DNA from: a candidate division WS1 bacterium
GTDB taxonomy: Bacteria; Armatimonadota; Zipacnadia; Zipacnadales; Zipacnadaceae
DNA: 37,444 bases
NCBI GenBank assembly: GCA_012523355.1
Contig: JAAYIR010000050.1
Coordinates: 1 to 37,444 of the forward strand
Direction: 5' to 3'
Shown one piece after another: positions 7,529-15,191 of the stretch. Position numbers and translations under genes: made by a program. The notes beneath the pieces were generated by a model that saw nothing but the letters and a program-made list of their open reading frames with translations, had not been told where the DNA came from and searched no databases. Every line of letters starts with the position of its first letter. Position 1 is the first letter of the stretch.

Positions 7529-8398
7529 TCACCCGGCTACCGGCGCGTCGCTGGGGACCGACTGGGGCCTGGCCCGCGGCGCCAGGCCTCCGGGCGGGGT
7601 CAGGGCTTGTGCCTCCAGCAGCGATCTGATCCGTCCCACCCAGTCGTCGGTCACGAGTGATTCGTAACCCGGCCGCACCACCACGACTTGCCTTAGCCCC
7701 GGCGCAACGGATCCTCCCCAGGCCGCCACCGGCCCGGTGTACAACACACGGGCGGGGAAGGCTTGCTGTATGGTCTGAGCGAGACTTTCCAGCACAGGCT
7801 GGAAGCTTTCCGCTGCTTCCTCGCTGGTCAGTGGGACGAGCAGCTCGAAACTGGCTTCGGGCGCGGGGTATACCGAGACAGCGGTTATTCCCCCGTTGGG
7901 GAAGTACTGGCGCTTACCGTCTGGAGTTTCCAGTACCGTCACACGGAAGCTGAGGCTCAATACACGCCCGAAGACCCCGTTGAGACTGACGTAATCGCCC
8001 TCGGTGTACTGCCCCTCCAGGAGCATGAACATTCCCGTGACCAAGTCCTTGACCAGCGATTGCGAACCGAAAGCAATGAGGGCGCCCAGAAAGCCCACGC
8101 CGGTGAGCACGGGGAGAGGATTGATGCCGATGGAGATGAGCACATACAGCAGCGCCAGCAGTAGCACCGCCCAGCGTAGGAGGCTGGCGATCACCGAGAT
8201 GGAGCTGACCATGGGACGCAGACGCGGGGCGGAAAGGCCGCCGATCTTCTCCATGCGGCGCTTCAGGCGCCTCTCGAAGAAGAATATGATGAGATACAGG
8301 ATCGCCGCCAAGGCGACGACACCAAGAACGGCGGCCAACTTGGCGGTCCAGCTCCCTGGCTCAGCAGCCTGTTCCAGCAGCGCTTTCCAGAAGCTCAT
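7529..8398 (-). CDS. Small-conductance mechanosensitive channel (MscS family)
   Basis: 289 residues from the ATG at 8398, which has a GGAG Shine-Dalgarno; a TTG 27 bases upstream is a weaker start. Inner-membrane channel releasing solutes on hypo-osmotic shock. Three hydrophobic helices at about 18-42, 66-90 and 94-120; the pore helix shows GVGFLGALIAFGSQSLVKDL with the alanine/glycine pattern of the family, followed by the beta domain (GDYVSLNGVFGRV) and the C-terminal alpha/beta cage. Length is like the basic MscS, with no extra sensory domains. The C-terminal 20 residues are proline-rich. It appears monocistronic; no strong promoter was found. Confidence 0.92.
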   Translation of the reverse strand: MSFWKALLEQAAEPGSWTAKLAAVLGVVALAAILYLIIFFFERRLKRRMEKIGGLSAPRLRPMVSSISVIASLLRWAVLLLALLYVLISIGINPLPVLTGVGFLGALIAFGSQSLVKDLVTGMFMLLEGQYTEGDYVSLNGVFGRVLSLSFRVTVLETPDGKRQYFPNGGITAVSVYPAPEASFELLVPLTSEEAAESFQPVLESLAQTIQQAFPARVLYTGPVAAWGGSVAPGLRQVVVVRPGYESLVTDDWVGRIRSLLEAQALTPPGGLAPRARPQSVPSDAPVAG

Positions 8399-8524
8399 GA
8401 TCAGCCACTCCGGTGTTGCTTTCAACGACGGGCCGTGCGTCTCTCAGTCTAAGATCTACCCGGCCGAGATGACACCGCTAACACTATTCGCGGAGTCTGA
8501 GCGTAGTGCGAGAGTGTGCTTGGG

Positions 8525-9583
8525 CTAGTACTGCCCGTACTTGTGCACCAGTTCCATTACATGTTGATACTGGGCAAAGCTCACGTTATCCGGGACGGAG
8601 TGGTCTGAGTGGTAGATGTACCCACCGCCCACCTTGGCTGCGCCGATCTTGGTGCGAATCTCTTCCTCGATCGGACTAGGGTCGGGCAAGGCCATCTTGC
8701 GGACGTCAATGCCGCCCATGAACGCGAGGACGTTGCCGTACTGTTTTTTCAGTTCGATAAGGTCCATCCCGGCCTTGACCTCCAGGGGCTGTAGACAGGC
8801 GAGACCTGCCTCGATGAGGCCGGGGATAAGCTCCTTCACGCAGCCGCAGGAGTGGAGAATGCACTTCAGGCCATGGGCCTTGGCGCAATCGTACAGGCGT
8901 TTGTGGTTGGGGAACTCAAAGCGCCGGAACATCGCCGGACTGAAGAGGCTCGCGTTACGGTAGCCCATGTCATCATAGGCGAACACCCCGTCCAGTTGGA
9001 CACCGGCGGCCAGGGTCTCCTCCAGAGCAATGCAACAGTGTTCGGCCCGGGTGTCGAACATGTCCTGGACCCAGTCGGGGTCGGTGGCCATGGCGGTGAG
9101 CAGACGCTCGGAACCGACAAGCGCCTGGATACCGTCGTAGCCGAAGATGCTGCTAAGGTAGAACCACTGGCCCGTCTCGCGACAGCGGGCCTCGGTCTCG
9201 CGGATGGACTGGAGGTCCAGACGATCGGCGGACCATTCCAGACGTGGCTTGTGCTCCTCCCATAACTCGCGGGTCGTGATGGTGAAGTCAATGCGCTCGG
9301 GTGTGGAGGTCATATGCTTCCAGTTCTTGTAGAGCGCGCCGTTGGCGTCGCGGACGATAACGTAGTCCTCCGTCTCCTCGACCGTTTCCTGGAGGAAACG
9401 GAAGCTGAGATCGGCGCCGACGCCCACCATTTCATAATGGAAGAAAGCGGCAGGGTCTACACCCTCCGGCAAGCCTTCTTTGTGCCAGCGTTCGATCGTC
9501 GTGCCCCAGGGGGAGTCGTGAAGAGCGATGCGGTCCGCTTCCTGGTGATCGAGGGCCAGAGCAATGCGTTCTTTGGAGGTCAT
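8525..9583 (-). CDS. Uroporphyrinogen decarboxylase-like protein (UroD/MtaA superfamily), copy 2
   Basis: 352 residues, with an AAGGAG ribosome site in front of ATG 9583. The barrel contains FAYDDMGYRNASLFSP and LKCILHSCGCVKELIPGLIE. Unlike the other two copies in this window it keeps cysteines right after the histidine (HSCGC), as in the zinc site of cobamide methyltransferases, followed by LQPLEVKAGMD and a C-terminal DHSVPDNVSF. A methyl-transfer role is therefore possible, but no corrinoid protein or activase is seen nearby. Downstream on the same strand is mscS, about 130 bases away; upstream is the PHP phosphatase gene. Confidence 0.82.
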   Translation of the reverse strand: MTSKERIALALDHQEADRIALHDSPWGTTIERWHKEGLPEGVDPAAFFHYEMVGVGADLSFRFLQETVEETEDYVIVRDANGALYKNWKHMTSTPERIDFTITTRELWEEHKPRLEWSADRLDLQSIRETEARCRETGQWFYLSSIFGYDGIQALVGSERLLTAMATDPDWVQDMFDTRAEHCCIALEETLAAGVQLDGVFAYDDMGYRNASLFSPAMFRRFEFPNHKRLYDCAKAHGLKCILHSCGCVKELIPGLIEAGLACLQPLEVKAGMDLIELKKQYGNVLAFMGGIDVRKMALPDPSPIEEEIRTKIGAAKVGGGYIYHSDHSVPDNVSFAQYQHVMELVHKYGQY

Positions 9584-9601
9584 GGAAGAAGCTCCTTGGA
9601 C

Positions 9602-9614
9602 GTAGGGGCAACCC
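9602..9614 (+). repeat. GTAG-headed short palindrome (REP-like), element a
   Basis: GTAG followed at once by GGG-CAA-CCC. It faces element b (9640-9658, minus strand), so the 57-base block 9602-9658 begins GTAGGGG and ends with the near-complement CTCCTAC, like a paired REP (BIME) arrangement. The stem is only 3 bp, so on its own this is weak. Confidence 0.35.
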
Positions 9615-9639
9615 TGTTCTCCCTCAAGCGCTACTTAGG

Positions 9640-9658
9640 ACAGCAGGCCCGCTCCTAC
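9640..9658 (-). repeat. GTAG-headed REP-like element b, overlapping a stop codon
   Basis: On the minus strand the sequence CTGTAGGAGCGGGCC begins at the last codon of the PHP phosphatase gene, so the TAG of GTAG is that gene's stop. The same 11-mer CTGTAGGAGCG recurs at the end of the esterase gene (26547-26557). It resembles the GTAGGAGCGGGC head of known pseudomonad REP elements, though the second stem arm is degenerate. Confidence 0.45.
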
Positions 9659-10371
9659 AGGTTTTCGCCGCTAAGAATCTTTCGGGGATATTCCTCCGTG
9701 ACTTGCTGAAACCTCTTCTCGCCTCCCAGGCCGCGGAAGGCCCGCCGAGCGACAGAGAGCAAAGGCGGCCGTTGCCGGGCATCATGCGCGTCGGTCGCCA
9801 GCACGCAATGCTCCACCTCGCGCAGGAAGCGTAGGGCCGTGGTGCGGGCTGGTCGGCCCCAGCGCCCGGCCACACTATCAGCGTTGAGTTGGAGCGGGCA
9901 GCCGCGTTCCGCCAGCTCCAGGAGGAGGTTCGGGTTTCGGTGAGCCAGTTGAGTGCGCTCGGGATGGGCCAGGACGGGTTGAAGACCTTTCACCTGCAGC
10001 GAAAAAACCAGTTGTGGTAGGTAGTCGGGTAGGCCGGCGAGCGGGACTTCCAGCAGCACATAACGGCGTTGCTCACCGAGGAAGGGTAGAGCCTGTGCGT
10101 GTTCCAGAGCCTCCCAGACAGCGGGGATTTCCGCGCCTGGAAGTATCTGCACGGCCAAGCCCGCGGTCGCCACTACCTCCTGGACTTGCTCCACACGAGC
10201 GGGGATAGACTCGGGGTGTGCGAGGTCCTCAAAAGAAAGGTGTGGGGTGGCAACGATGGTGGAGATGCCGTCGCCGAGAGCGACCCGGGCCATGTCCAGG
10301 ACTCCCTCGACACTTGCGGGGCCGTCATCAGGTGGCACGCGAAGAAGGATATGGCAGTGGAGGTCAATCAT
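9655..10371 (-). CDS. CpsB/YwqE-type PHP-fold tyrosine-protein phosphatase
   Basis: 238 residues from ATG 10371, which opens directly with MIDLHCHIL; an upstream in-frame start would add an unaligned tail. The PHP metal motifs are in order: D3-H5-H7, ATPH (about 41-44), GAEI with its glutamate (about 78), LAHPERTQLAHRNP and the late DAHD. CpsB/YwqE enzymes are manganese-dependent and dephosphorylate bacterial tyrosine kinases controlling capsule export; a histidinol-phosphatase role is the main alternative in the same superfamily. The usual CHILPGIDDG reads CHILLRVPPDDGP here, a two-residue longer loop. No tyrosine kinase or capsule export gene is visible next to it. Confidence 0.82.
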   Translation of the reverse strand: MIDLHCHILLRVPPDDGPASVEGVLDMARVALGDGISTIVATPHLSFEDLAHPESIPARVEQVQEVVATAGLAVQILPGAEIPAVWEALEHAQALPFLGEQRRYVLLEVPLAGLPDYLPQLVFSLQVKGLQPVLAHPERTQLAHRNPNLLLELAERGCPLQLNADSVAGRWGRPARTTALRFLREVEHCVLATDAHDARQRPPLLSVARRAFRGLGGEKRFQQVTEEYPRKILSGENL

Positions 10372-10482
10372 GACGGCAGCCTGAGCATCAGCGCAGTGAC
10401 CGCACAACGACACCAAAAACGGCATCCTGACGCAACTCGCGATCTGCCTCTGAGCTGTCTGTGTGCTGCCGTTGGGCTGTCG

Positions 10483-11304
10483 TTACCGCCTGAAGCTAAC
10501 ATACAGGCGGTCCTCGTCGGTGTTCCAGTGTGTGGGGAGACCGAGGACCTCGCAGAGAGACTGCACGGGGACGAAGGTGCGTTGGTCAATGCGCAGGGCC
10601 GGCGCTGCCAGGCTGCGCGCCTGGCCGTTGACATATACCCGGCGGCTGCCCGGGATGACCCGGATGGTCAGATCGTTGCGGTGCAGTTCAATCCAGTTGT
10701 GGGTAGGTCCCCAGACAATTGTGCCACCGATGTGGCGGAACAGATCCGCGGCGGTAATGTAGATCTGGCCGGAGCGGCGGAAGCCATGTCGTTCCAGATC
10801 GCCCTCGCGGCCGTTGAACCAGACAATCTCCCGGGGAATGACCCGGCGGTAGATAATCTGGAACACAGGCGCAGGTTTCAGCGCGGTGGCAGCGATCTGT
10901 TCCTGGAGCGCGCCGGGAGCGTTGGCCACATTGAGCAGGATAGTGCTGGCGCTGGCCAGTCGGACGCCTTCCACGTCCTGAGTCTCAATGCTCAGCTTGT
11001 GCTGGCCGTCGGGCAGGGTACGGGTATTGAGGTTGAGCCGGGGCTCACGATCGTTGGAGACCAAGGCCGGTTGCCCGTTGAGATAGACGAGCGTGAGGCC
11101 GGGCTGGTGGACAGGGCGCTGCACCTTGAACAGCACCTGGTCCGCCACCGCCACGCCCTGGTCGAGGGGCAAGACGCCGGCGGAGGATTGTACTACCACC
11201 TGAAGAGCATCGTATACCAGGGTAATCTGAGTAGCGGCGGCAGCCGACACTAGAAGTGGCAGCAGCACCGCAGTCAGGATTGCCGTCAAAATGGCTCTGG
11301 ACAT
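10483..11304 (-). CDS. Secreted protein with C-terminal copper-amine-oxidase N-domain-like (stalk) module
   Basis: 273 residues from ATG 11304, which has a strong GGAGGGG site five bases away; the ORF reads 15 bases further upstream but would absorb that site. A signal peptide (MSRAILTAILTAVLLPLLVSAAAA) is followed by a region of beta-strands about residues 25-130 with PDGQHKLSIE, resembling an Ig-like fold. The last 110 residues carry the stalk-domain pattern: YITAADLFRHIGGTIVW, then VYVNGQARSLAAPALRIDQR, TFVPVQSLCEVLGLPTHW and a final strand. Such modules are abundant in Firmicutes and Armatimonadota and are thought to be surface scaffolds. No catalytic residues are recognised. Confidence 0.75.
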   Translation of the reverse strand: MSRAILTAILTAVLLPLLVSAAAATQITLVYDALQVVVQSSAGVLPLDQGVAVADQVLFKVQRPVHQPGLTLVYLNGQPALVSNDREPRLNLNTRTLPDGQHKLSIETQDVEGVRLASASTILLNVANAPGALQEQIAATALKPAPVFQIIYRRVIPREIVWFNGREGDLERHGFRRSGQIYITAADLFRHIGGTIVWGPTHNWIELHRNDLTIRVIPGSRRVYVNGQARSLAAPALRIDQRTFVPVQSLCEVLGLPTHWNTDEDRLYVSFRR

Positions 11305-11358
11305 AGAAACCCCTCCCATGCCGTGGCCGAAGCTGTATCACATGCTACGACTGGTGCA

Positions 11359-11387
11359 AGTATACAAGCAGCAGCCGTGCTTGTAAA
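11359..11387 (-). promoter_or_regulatory. Promoter of the stalk-domain protein gene with embedded palindrome
   Basis: Minus strand TTTACA (11387-11382), 17-base spacer, TATACT (11364-11359). Predicted start near 11352, leader about 48 bases. Between the two boxes lies the perfect 8-bp inverted repeat TACAAGCA-N7-TGCTTGTA (11363-11385), well placed for a repressor or activator. Confidence 0.72.
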
Positions 11388-11489
11388 GGACGTTCGGCGG
11401 TAGGTCCCAGGTTCGGGAGACGATTTAGGGTTCTCCGCGTTGAGGGAACGTGGTACTATGGCAGACCATAACGTCGGGCTGGGGCAGTG

Positions 11490-13037
11490 ATGATGCTGGT
11501 GAACTCACGACAAATCCTGAGCACGCTGATCGTGGTTCTGCTGGTGGTGGCAGGGCTGGAGTGGGCGCGGCAGGAGAGCTTTCTGCTTTTCCACTCGCTG
11601 GCGGAGATCTTCAGCGTGGTGATCGCCTGTGCCGTCTTCCTCCTGGCCTGGAATTCCCGCGATTTCGTGCGCAATTACTATCTGCTCTGGGTAGGCATTG
11701 CGTACCTGTTCGTGGCCGGACTTGACGTGGTGCATACCCTGACCTTCAGGGGCATGGGCGTATTCCCCGATCTGGAGACTGATACGCCAACGCAACTCTG
11801 GGTGGCGGCCCGTCTTCTGCAAGCTGTGGCCCTGGTGGTAGCTCCGGCATTCATCCGGCGCCGGCCCGCGATCCTGCCCACCTTTGCCGGGATGGGTGCG
11901 TATGCGGTGTTGGTGCTGCTGGCTGTGTTCCGCTGGAAGGTGTTCCCGGTCTGCTACATCGACGACCCCCAGGTTGGCTATCCCCTGACAGCGTTCAAGA
12001 TCTATGCTGAGTGGACCATCTGCGCCTTGCTGGCAGTGGCGATCTACTTGCTGTGGCGGGTGCGAGCGGCCTTCGAGCCGGCGGTGCTGCTCTGGTTAAC
12101 CGCTGCGCTAGTCACCATCATTGTCTCGGAGATTTGGTTTACGACTTACCGGGATGCCTATGCAGTCCCTAACGCATTGGGACACTACTTCAAGATTCTG
12201 GCCTTCTACTTCACCTATCGGGCGCTGGTGGATATCGGTTTCCGACGGCCCTATCAACTGCTACTGCGAGAGCTGAAGCAGAGCAGGGATAGTCTGGGAG
12301 ATCTCAACGATTCGCTGGAGATACGTGTTAGAGAGCGTACGGCGGAGGTGGAGCAGCGGGCGGACCAACTACGTTCGCTGGCACTGGAGTTGACCCGGGT
12401 AGAGCAGAGGGAGCGGCGGCGGCTAGCGGAGATGTTGCATGATCACTTGCAGCAATTGTTGGTGGCGGCGCGCCTGCGGCTGCAGCTGGCGCAGGACGGG
12501 GTTTCTCCGGAGGAGGTGCAGGTCGAGCTGCAGAAGGCGGAGGAGTACCTGGAAGAAGCCATCCGAGGTTCACGCTCGCTAACCGTGGAGCTAAGCCCAC
12601 CGATGCTGCATGAAGGAGGCCTGGGGGGCGCCCTGCGCTGGTTGGGACGCGAGATGAACGAGAAGCATGGGTTGCAGGTGAGCGTGGAGGTGGCATCCGA
12701 AGTGGATCCGGGCACGGAGGAAGCCGAGGAATTCCTGTTCCAGGCGGCCCGGGAGCTGTTGTTTAATGTGGTGAAACACGCACAGACGCCACGGGCCTGG
12801 GTCCGCCTGACGCCAAGCGGAACGGGAGCACTGGAGCTGGCTGTGCGCGACGACGGCGTGGGGATTGATCTTTCACGCCTGGCGCGACCCAGTGCGGAGG
12901 ACGGACATTTCGGGCTGTTCAGCCTGCGGGAGAGACTGGAGGCCTTGGGCGGGCATCTGACCATTGAGAGCGCGCCGGGGCAGGGCACGGAAGTGCGTTT
13001 GCTGATGAGCCAGAGCGACTCCACCAGGGATGAATAG
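11490..13037 (+). CDS. Orphan sensor histidine kinase with MASE3 membrane domain (NarL/DegS-type kinase core)
   Basis: 515 residues from ATG 11490; GTG 11487 and ATG 11493 are neighbouring alternatives. Residues about 10-250 form seven hydrophobic helices and match the MASE3 sensor: YLLWVGIAYLFVAGLDVVHT (65-84) and TFRGMGVFPDL. A coiled coil (about 255-300) leads into a HisKA_3 dimerisation domain with ERRRLAEMLHDHLQQLL, where the phospho-accepting histidine is about residue 317, then a HATPase_c domain with LLFNVVKHA (N box), DDGVGI (G1) and FGLFSLRERLEALGG. HisKA_3 kinases usually pair with a LuxR-type regulator, but none is adjacent; the next gene is rpsE. Signal unknown. Confidence 0.9.
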   Translation: MMLVNSRQILSTLIVVLLVVAGLEWARQESFLLFHSLAEIFSVVIACAVFLLAWNSRDFVRNYYLLWVGIAYLFVAGLDVVHTLTFRGMGVFPDLETDTPTQLWVAARLLQAVALVVAPAFIRRRPAILPTFAGMGAYAVLVLLAVFRWKVFPVCYIDDPQVGYPLTAFKIYAEWTICALLAVAIYLLWRVRAAFEPAVLLWLTAALVTIIVSEIWFTTYRDAYAVPNALGHYFKILAFYFTYRALVDIGFRRPYQLLLRELKQSRDSLGDLNDSLEIRVRERTAEVEQRADQLRSLALELTRVEQRERRRLAEMLHDHLQQLLVAARLRLQLAQDGVSPEEVQVELQKAEEYLEEAIRGSRSLTVELSPPMLHEGGLGGALRWLGREMNEKHGLQVSVEVASEVDPGTEEAEEFLFQAARELLFNVVKHAQTPRAWVRLTPSGTGALELAVRDDGVGIDLSRLARPSAEDGHFGLFSLRERLEALGGHLTIESAPGQGTEVRLLMSQSDSTRDE

Positions 13038-13040
13038 GCG

Positions 13041-13069
13041 TTGACAAGGCCGGGGCAGTGTGGTATTCT
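13041..13069 (+). promoter_or_regulatory. Strong sigma-70-type promoter of rpsE
   Basis: TTGACA (13041-13046), 17-base spacer, TATTCT (13064-13069), directly after the histidine kinase stop. Predicted start near 13076. This rules out the longer upstream reading of rpsE beginning at 13060, which would start inside the promoter. Confidence 0.85.
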
Positions 13070-13078
13070 CCCCCAACA

Positions 13079-13102
13079 CGCCTCCCGTCGAGCCGGGAGG
13101 CG
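13079..13102 (+). promoter_or_regulatory. rpsE 5' leader hairpin (candidate regulatory or stabilising structure)
   Basis: A perfect 9-bp stem, CGCCTCCCG / CGGGAGGCG, with a 6-base loop begins about three bases after the predicted transcript start. The right arm contains GGGAGG, itself Shine-Dalgarno-like but about 32 bases before the chosen GTG. No U-run follows. Its placement mirrors the rpsT leader hairpin. Confidence 0.7.
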
Positions 13103-13134
13103 GTGACATTCTGGGCTGGAGGCCTGAGAGTACT

Positions 13135-13866
13135 GTGCTAGCGCAACGCGAGCAACTCGCAGAAGAGCAATTTGAGGACCGCGTCATTCGCATTGACCGA
13201 ACCCGCAAGACGGTTAAGGGCGGACGTATCTCCTCCGCACGGGTGGTCGTCGCCATCGGCGACGGCAAGGGGCGTGTGGGTCTGGGAGTAGGCAAGGCTC
13301 TGGCCGTGCCGGATGCGATCAACAAGGCCATCAAGCAGGCGCGCAAGAACGTCATCCGCATTCCGCTTGACGGCTACACGATTCCCCATGAGATCACGGC
13401 GAAAGTGGGCGGAGCCAGGATTCTGCTCAAGCCGGCCTCGCGTGGCACGGGGGTCATTGCCGGTGGCGCCACCCGGCAACTCATCGAGTTGTCCGGGATT
13501 CGCGATATCTTGACCAAGTCGCTGGGCAGCGGCAATGTCTTCAACCGCGCCCACGCCTGTTTCCGGGCACTGCAGCTCCTACGTGATCCCAAGGAAGTTG
13601 CGGAGATGCGCGGTCAGAGCCTGCAGGACCTGATTGGGCGCGACATCGTGGACGCCTATGAGGAACAGGAGCGGCAGGAGGCCTTGGCTGCGGAAGCTGC
13701 TAAGGCTGCGCCGGCGGATGGGGCAGGGCGGGAGGCCCCGGCTGAGGCGGAGGTAGCCGAGGAAGCCCCGGCGGTGGCAGAGATCTCTGCGGAGAAGGGT
13801 GAAACAGAGTCTGAGGGGCCCTCGCAGGACGAGGCAGCAACCAAAGAAGCTGCTCCCGAGGCCTAA
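13135..13866 (+). CDS. rpsE: Small ribosomal subunit protein uS5, solitary, with Ala/Glu-rich tail
   Basis: 243 residues from GTG 13135; S5 is usually about 160-210. The start gives MLAQREQLAEEQFEDRVIRI, aligning with S5 N-termini; GGAGG lies 12 bases upstream. The dsRNA-binding N-domain (14-78) contains KTVKGGRISSARVVVAIGDG and GRVGLGVGKA; the C-domain carries KVGGARILLKPASRGTGVIA and a final RGQSLQDL. About 65 terminal residues are acidic and rich in Ala, Glu and Pro, probably disordered. S5 sits normally in the spc operon between L18 and L30; here it has its own promoter, leader hairpin and terminator, and neighbours unrelated to translation. S5 contacts 16S rRNA and helps decoding accuracy. 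Confidence 0.95.
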   Translation: MLAQREQLAEEQFEDRVIRIDRTRKTVKGGRISSARVVVAIGDGKGRVGLGVGKALAVPDAINKAIKQARKNVIRIPLDGYTIPHEITAKVGGARILLKPASRGTGVIAGGATRQLIELSGIRDILTKSLGSGNVFNRAHACFRALQLLRDPKEVAEMRGQSLQDLIGRDIVDAYEEQERQEALAAEAAKAAPADGAGREAPAEAEVAEEAPAVAEISAEKGETESEGPSQDEAATKEAAPEA

Positions 13867-13892
13867 ACCCGGCCAATCCAGAGAAAAATGCT

Positions 13893-13922
13893 AACGGCCC
13901 CGGTGAGAATCGGGGCCGTTTT
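13893..13922 (+). terminator. Intrinsic terminator of rpsE
   Basis: Perfect 10-bp stem AACGGCCCCG / CGGGGCCGTT with an 8-base loop, running into TTTT, 26 bases after the rpsE stop. Confidence 0.88.
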
Positions 13923-13940
13923 GGCAACTGGTGTCGCTTG

Positions 13941-13961
13941 TCCAGGAAGTCCGTTCCTGGA
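13941..13961. repeat. Intergenic hairpin between rpsE and UroD-like copy 3
   Basis: Perfect 8-bp inverted repeat TCCAGGAA / TTCCTGGA with a 5-base loop. A second, smaller stem GCCGG-N7-CCGGC follows at 13975-13991. Neither has a U-run; they lie in the leader region before the next gene, whose start is at 14092. Confidence 0.5.
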
Positions 13962-14091
13962 GGAAGAGGTATTTGCCGGCGCAAGACCGGCCTTTCCTCA
14001 AGGTCTGCGTCCGCGGCAGAGTAGGGGTGTCCGTCATGCCGGGCGCTCCAGAGGCGCGAGCGGCGTAAAAGCTCACGAAGGAGGGGTAAGC

Positions 14092-15180
14092 ATGGACCGC
14101 AACCCGCACTCGGATCGTGAGATGTCCAAGCGTGAGCGTGTCGTGGCCACGCTGCGGCACCAGCCGGTGGATCGTGTCGCTCTGCTGGAGCAGCTCAGCT
14201 ACAATCCGCGCGTCATCGCCGACTGGACCGGCAAGGCGATTACGGGGTTCGACTACACAGTGGACGATATCTGCGAAGTCATTCGCCAGACGTGCGATCT
14301 GGCTATGCCGCCGGTGGCTCCGCGGGGGACGGCGCGCGTCACCAGCGAAGACGGCTTCGTAACTCAGAATGACAACTGGACCAGCTGGTGCGTCAGCAAG
14401 CCCTTCTCTGATGAACACGGTGCCCGGCAGTGGCTTCTGGGGCTCATCCAGAGCCTGCGTGAGCGTTCCTGGGACCCGGTACGGGCGCGGGCGGAGTATC
14501 GCGACACCATGCTCGCTCTGCAGGCGAAGATCGGTGAGACGGTGATACTGAACTACAGCTGGACGGGGTTCTGCGCCGCCTACAGCGGTATGGGCCTGGA
14601 GATCTTCTCTTATTTCATGGCCGAGTGGCCGGAGCTGATGACTGAGTACATGAAGCTCTCGACGGCGCGCGAAGTGGCGCGCATACAGGCGGTAGGAGAC
14701 TCCGGGCTGTCGCCCGTGATCCTCGTCCCGGAGGACCTCGGCACCAAGCACGGCCCCATTTTCTCTCCGGAGTTCCTGCAGGTCTATCACTTCCCGTACG
14801 TGCGGCAGGTGGTGGAAGCCTGGCAGGAGCAGGGGATAGCCGTCATCTACCATAGCGACGGAAACTACCGGAAGGTCATCCCTGACCTGAGGGCTTGTGG
14901 GGTGGATGGCTTCTATTGCCTGGAGCCAAATTGTGGCATGGATATCGTGGAGCTAAAGAACACATGGCCGGAGATGGTGTGGGCCGGGGGCGTGGACGGG
15001 GTGGACCTGATGGAACGCGGGAGTCCGGAGGAGATAGAGGCGGAGGTCTGGCGGCAGACTCGCGAGACCCAGGCGCTGGAGACTGGAGGCATGTTCGTGG
15101 CGACGTCTGGTGAGGTCAATCCGCCGATTCCGCCGGAGAACTTCCGGGCTATGGTTGAGGCAGTGAGAACCGCGAGGTAG
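14092..15180 (+). CDS. Uroporphyrinogen decarboxylase-like protein (UroD/MtaA superfamily), copy 3
   Basis: 362 residues from ATG 14092, which has the strong site GAAGGAGGGG; the frame is open upstream to 13888 but that stretch overlaps the rpsE terminator. The barrel shows REMSKRERVVATLRHQPVDR near the N-terminus, LVPEDLGTKHGPIFSP, then VIYHSDGNYRKVIPDL where the metal position reads HSDG as in copy 1, and GFYCLEPNCGMDIVELK. The C-terminus has GGMFVATSGEVNPPIPPENF. It is not HemE. Monocistronic, convergent with the histidine kinase that follows. Substrate unknown. Confidence 0.83.
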   Translation: MDRNPHSDREMSKRERVVATLRHQPVDRVALLEQLSYNPRVIADWTGKAITGFDYTVDDICEVIRQTCDLAMPPVAPRGTARVTSEDGFVTQNDNWTSWCVSKPFSDEHGARQWLLGLIQSLRERSWDPVRARAEYRDTMLALQAKIGETVILNYSWTGFCAAYSGMGLEIFSYFMAEWPELMTEYMKLSTAREVARIQAVGDSGLSPVILVPEDLGTKHGPIFSPEFLQVYHFPYVRQVVEAWQEQGIAVIYHSDGNYRKVIPDLRACGVDGFYCLEPNCGMDIVELKNTWPEMVWAGGVDGVDLMERGSPEEIEAEVWRQTRETQALETGGMFVATSGEVNPPIPPENFRAMVEAVRTAR

Positions 15181-15191
15181 AGACGTTCGGC

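Noticed and set aside
10099-11253. Plus-strand frame of about 384 codons across the PHP phosphatase and stalk-protein genes
   Set aside because: It spans two convincing minus-strand genes and the gap between them, with no domain or ribosome site.
13060-13134. Longer rpsE reading starting at GTG 13060
   Set aside because: That start lies inside the promoter, upstream of the predicted transcript start, and adds residues that do not match S5 N-termini.
13891-14853. Minus-strand frame of about 320 codons opposite UroD-like copy 3
   Set aside because: Antisense to a conserved protein and crosses the rpsE terminator; no recognisable family.
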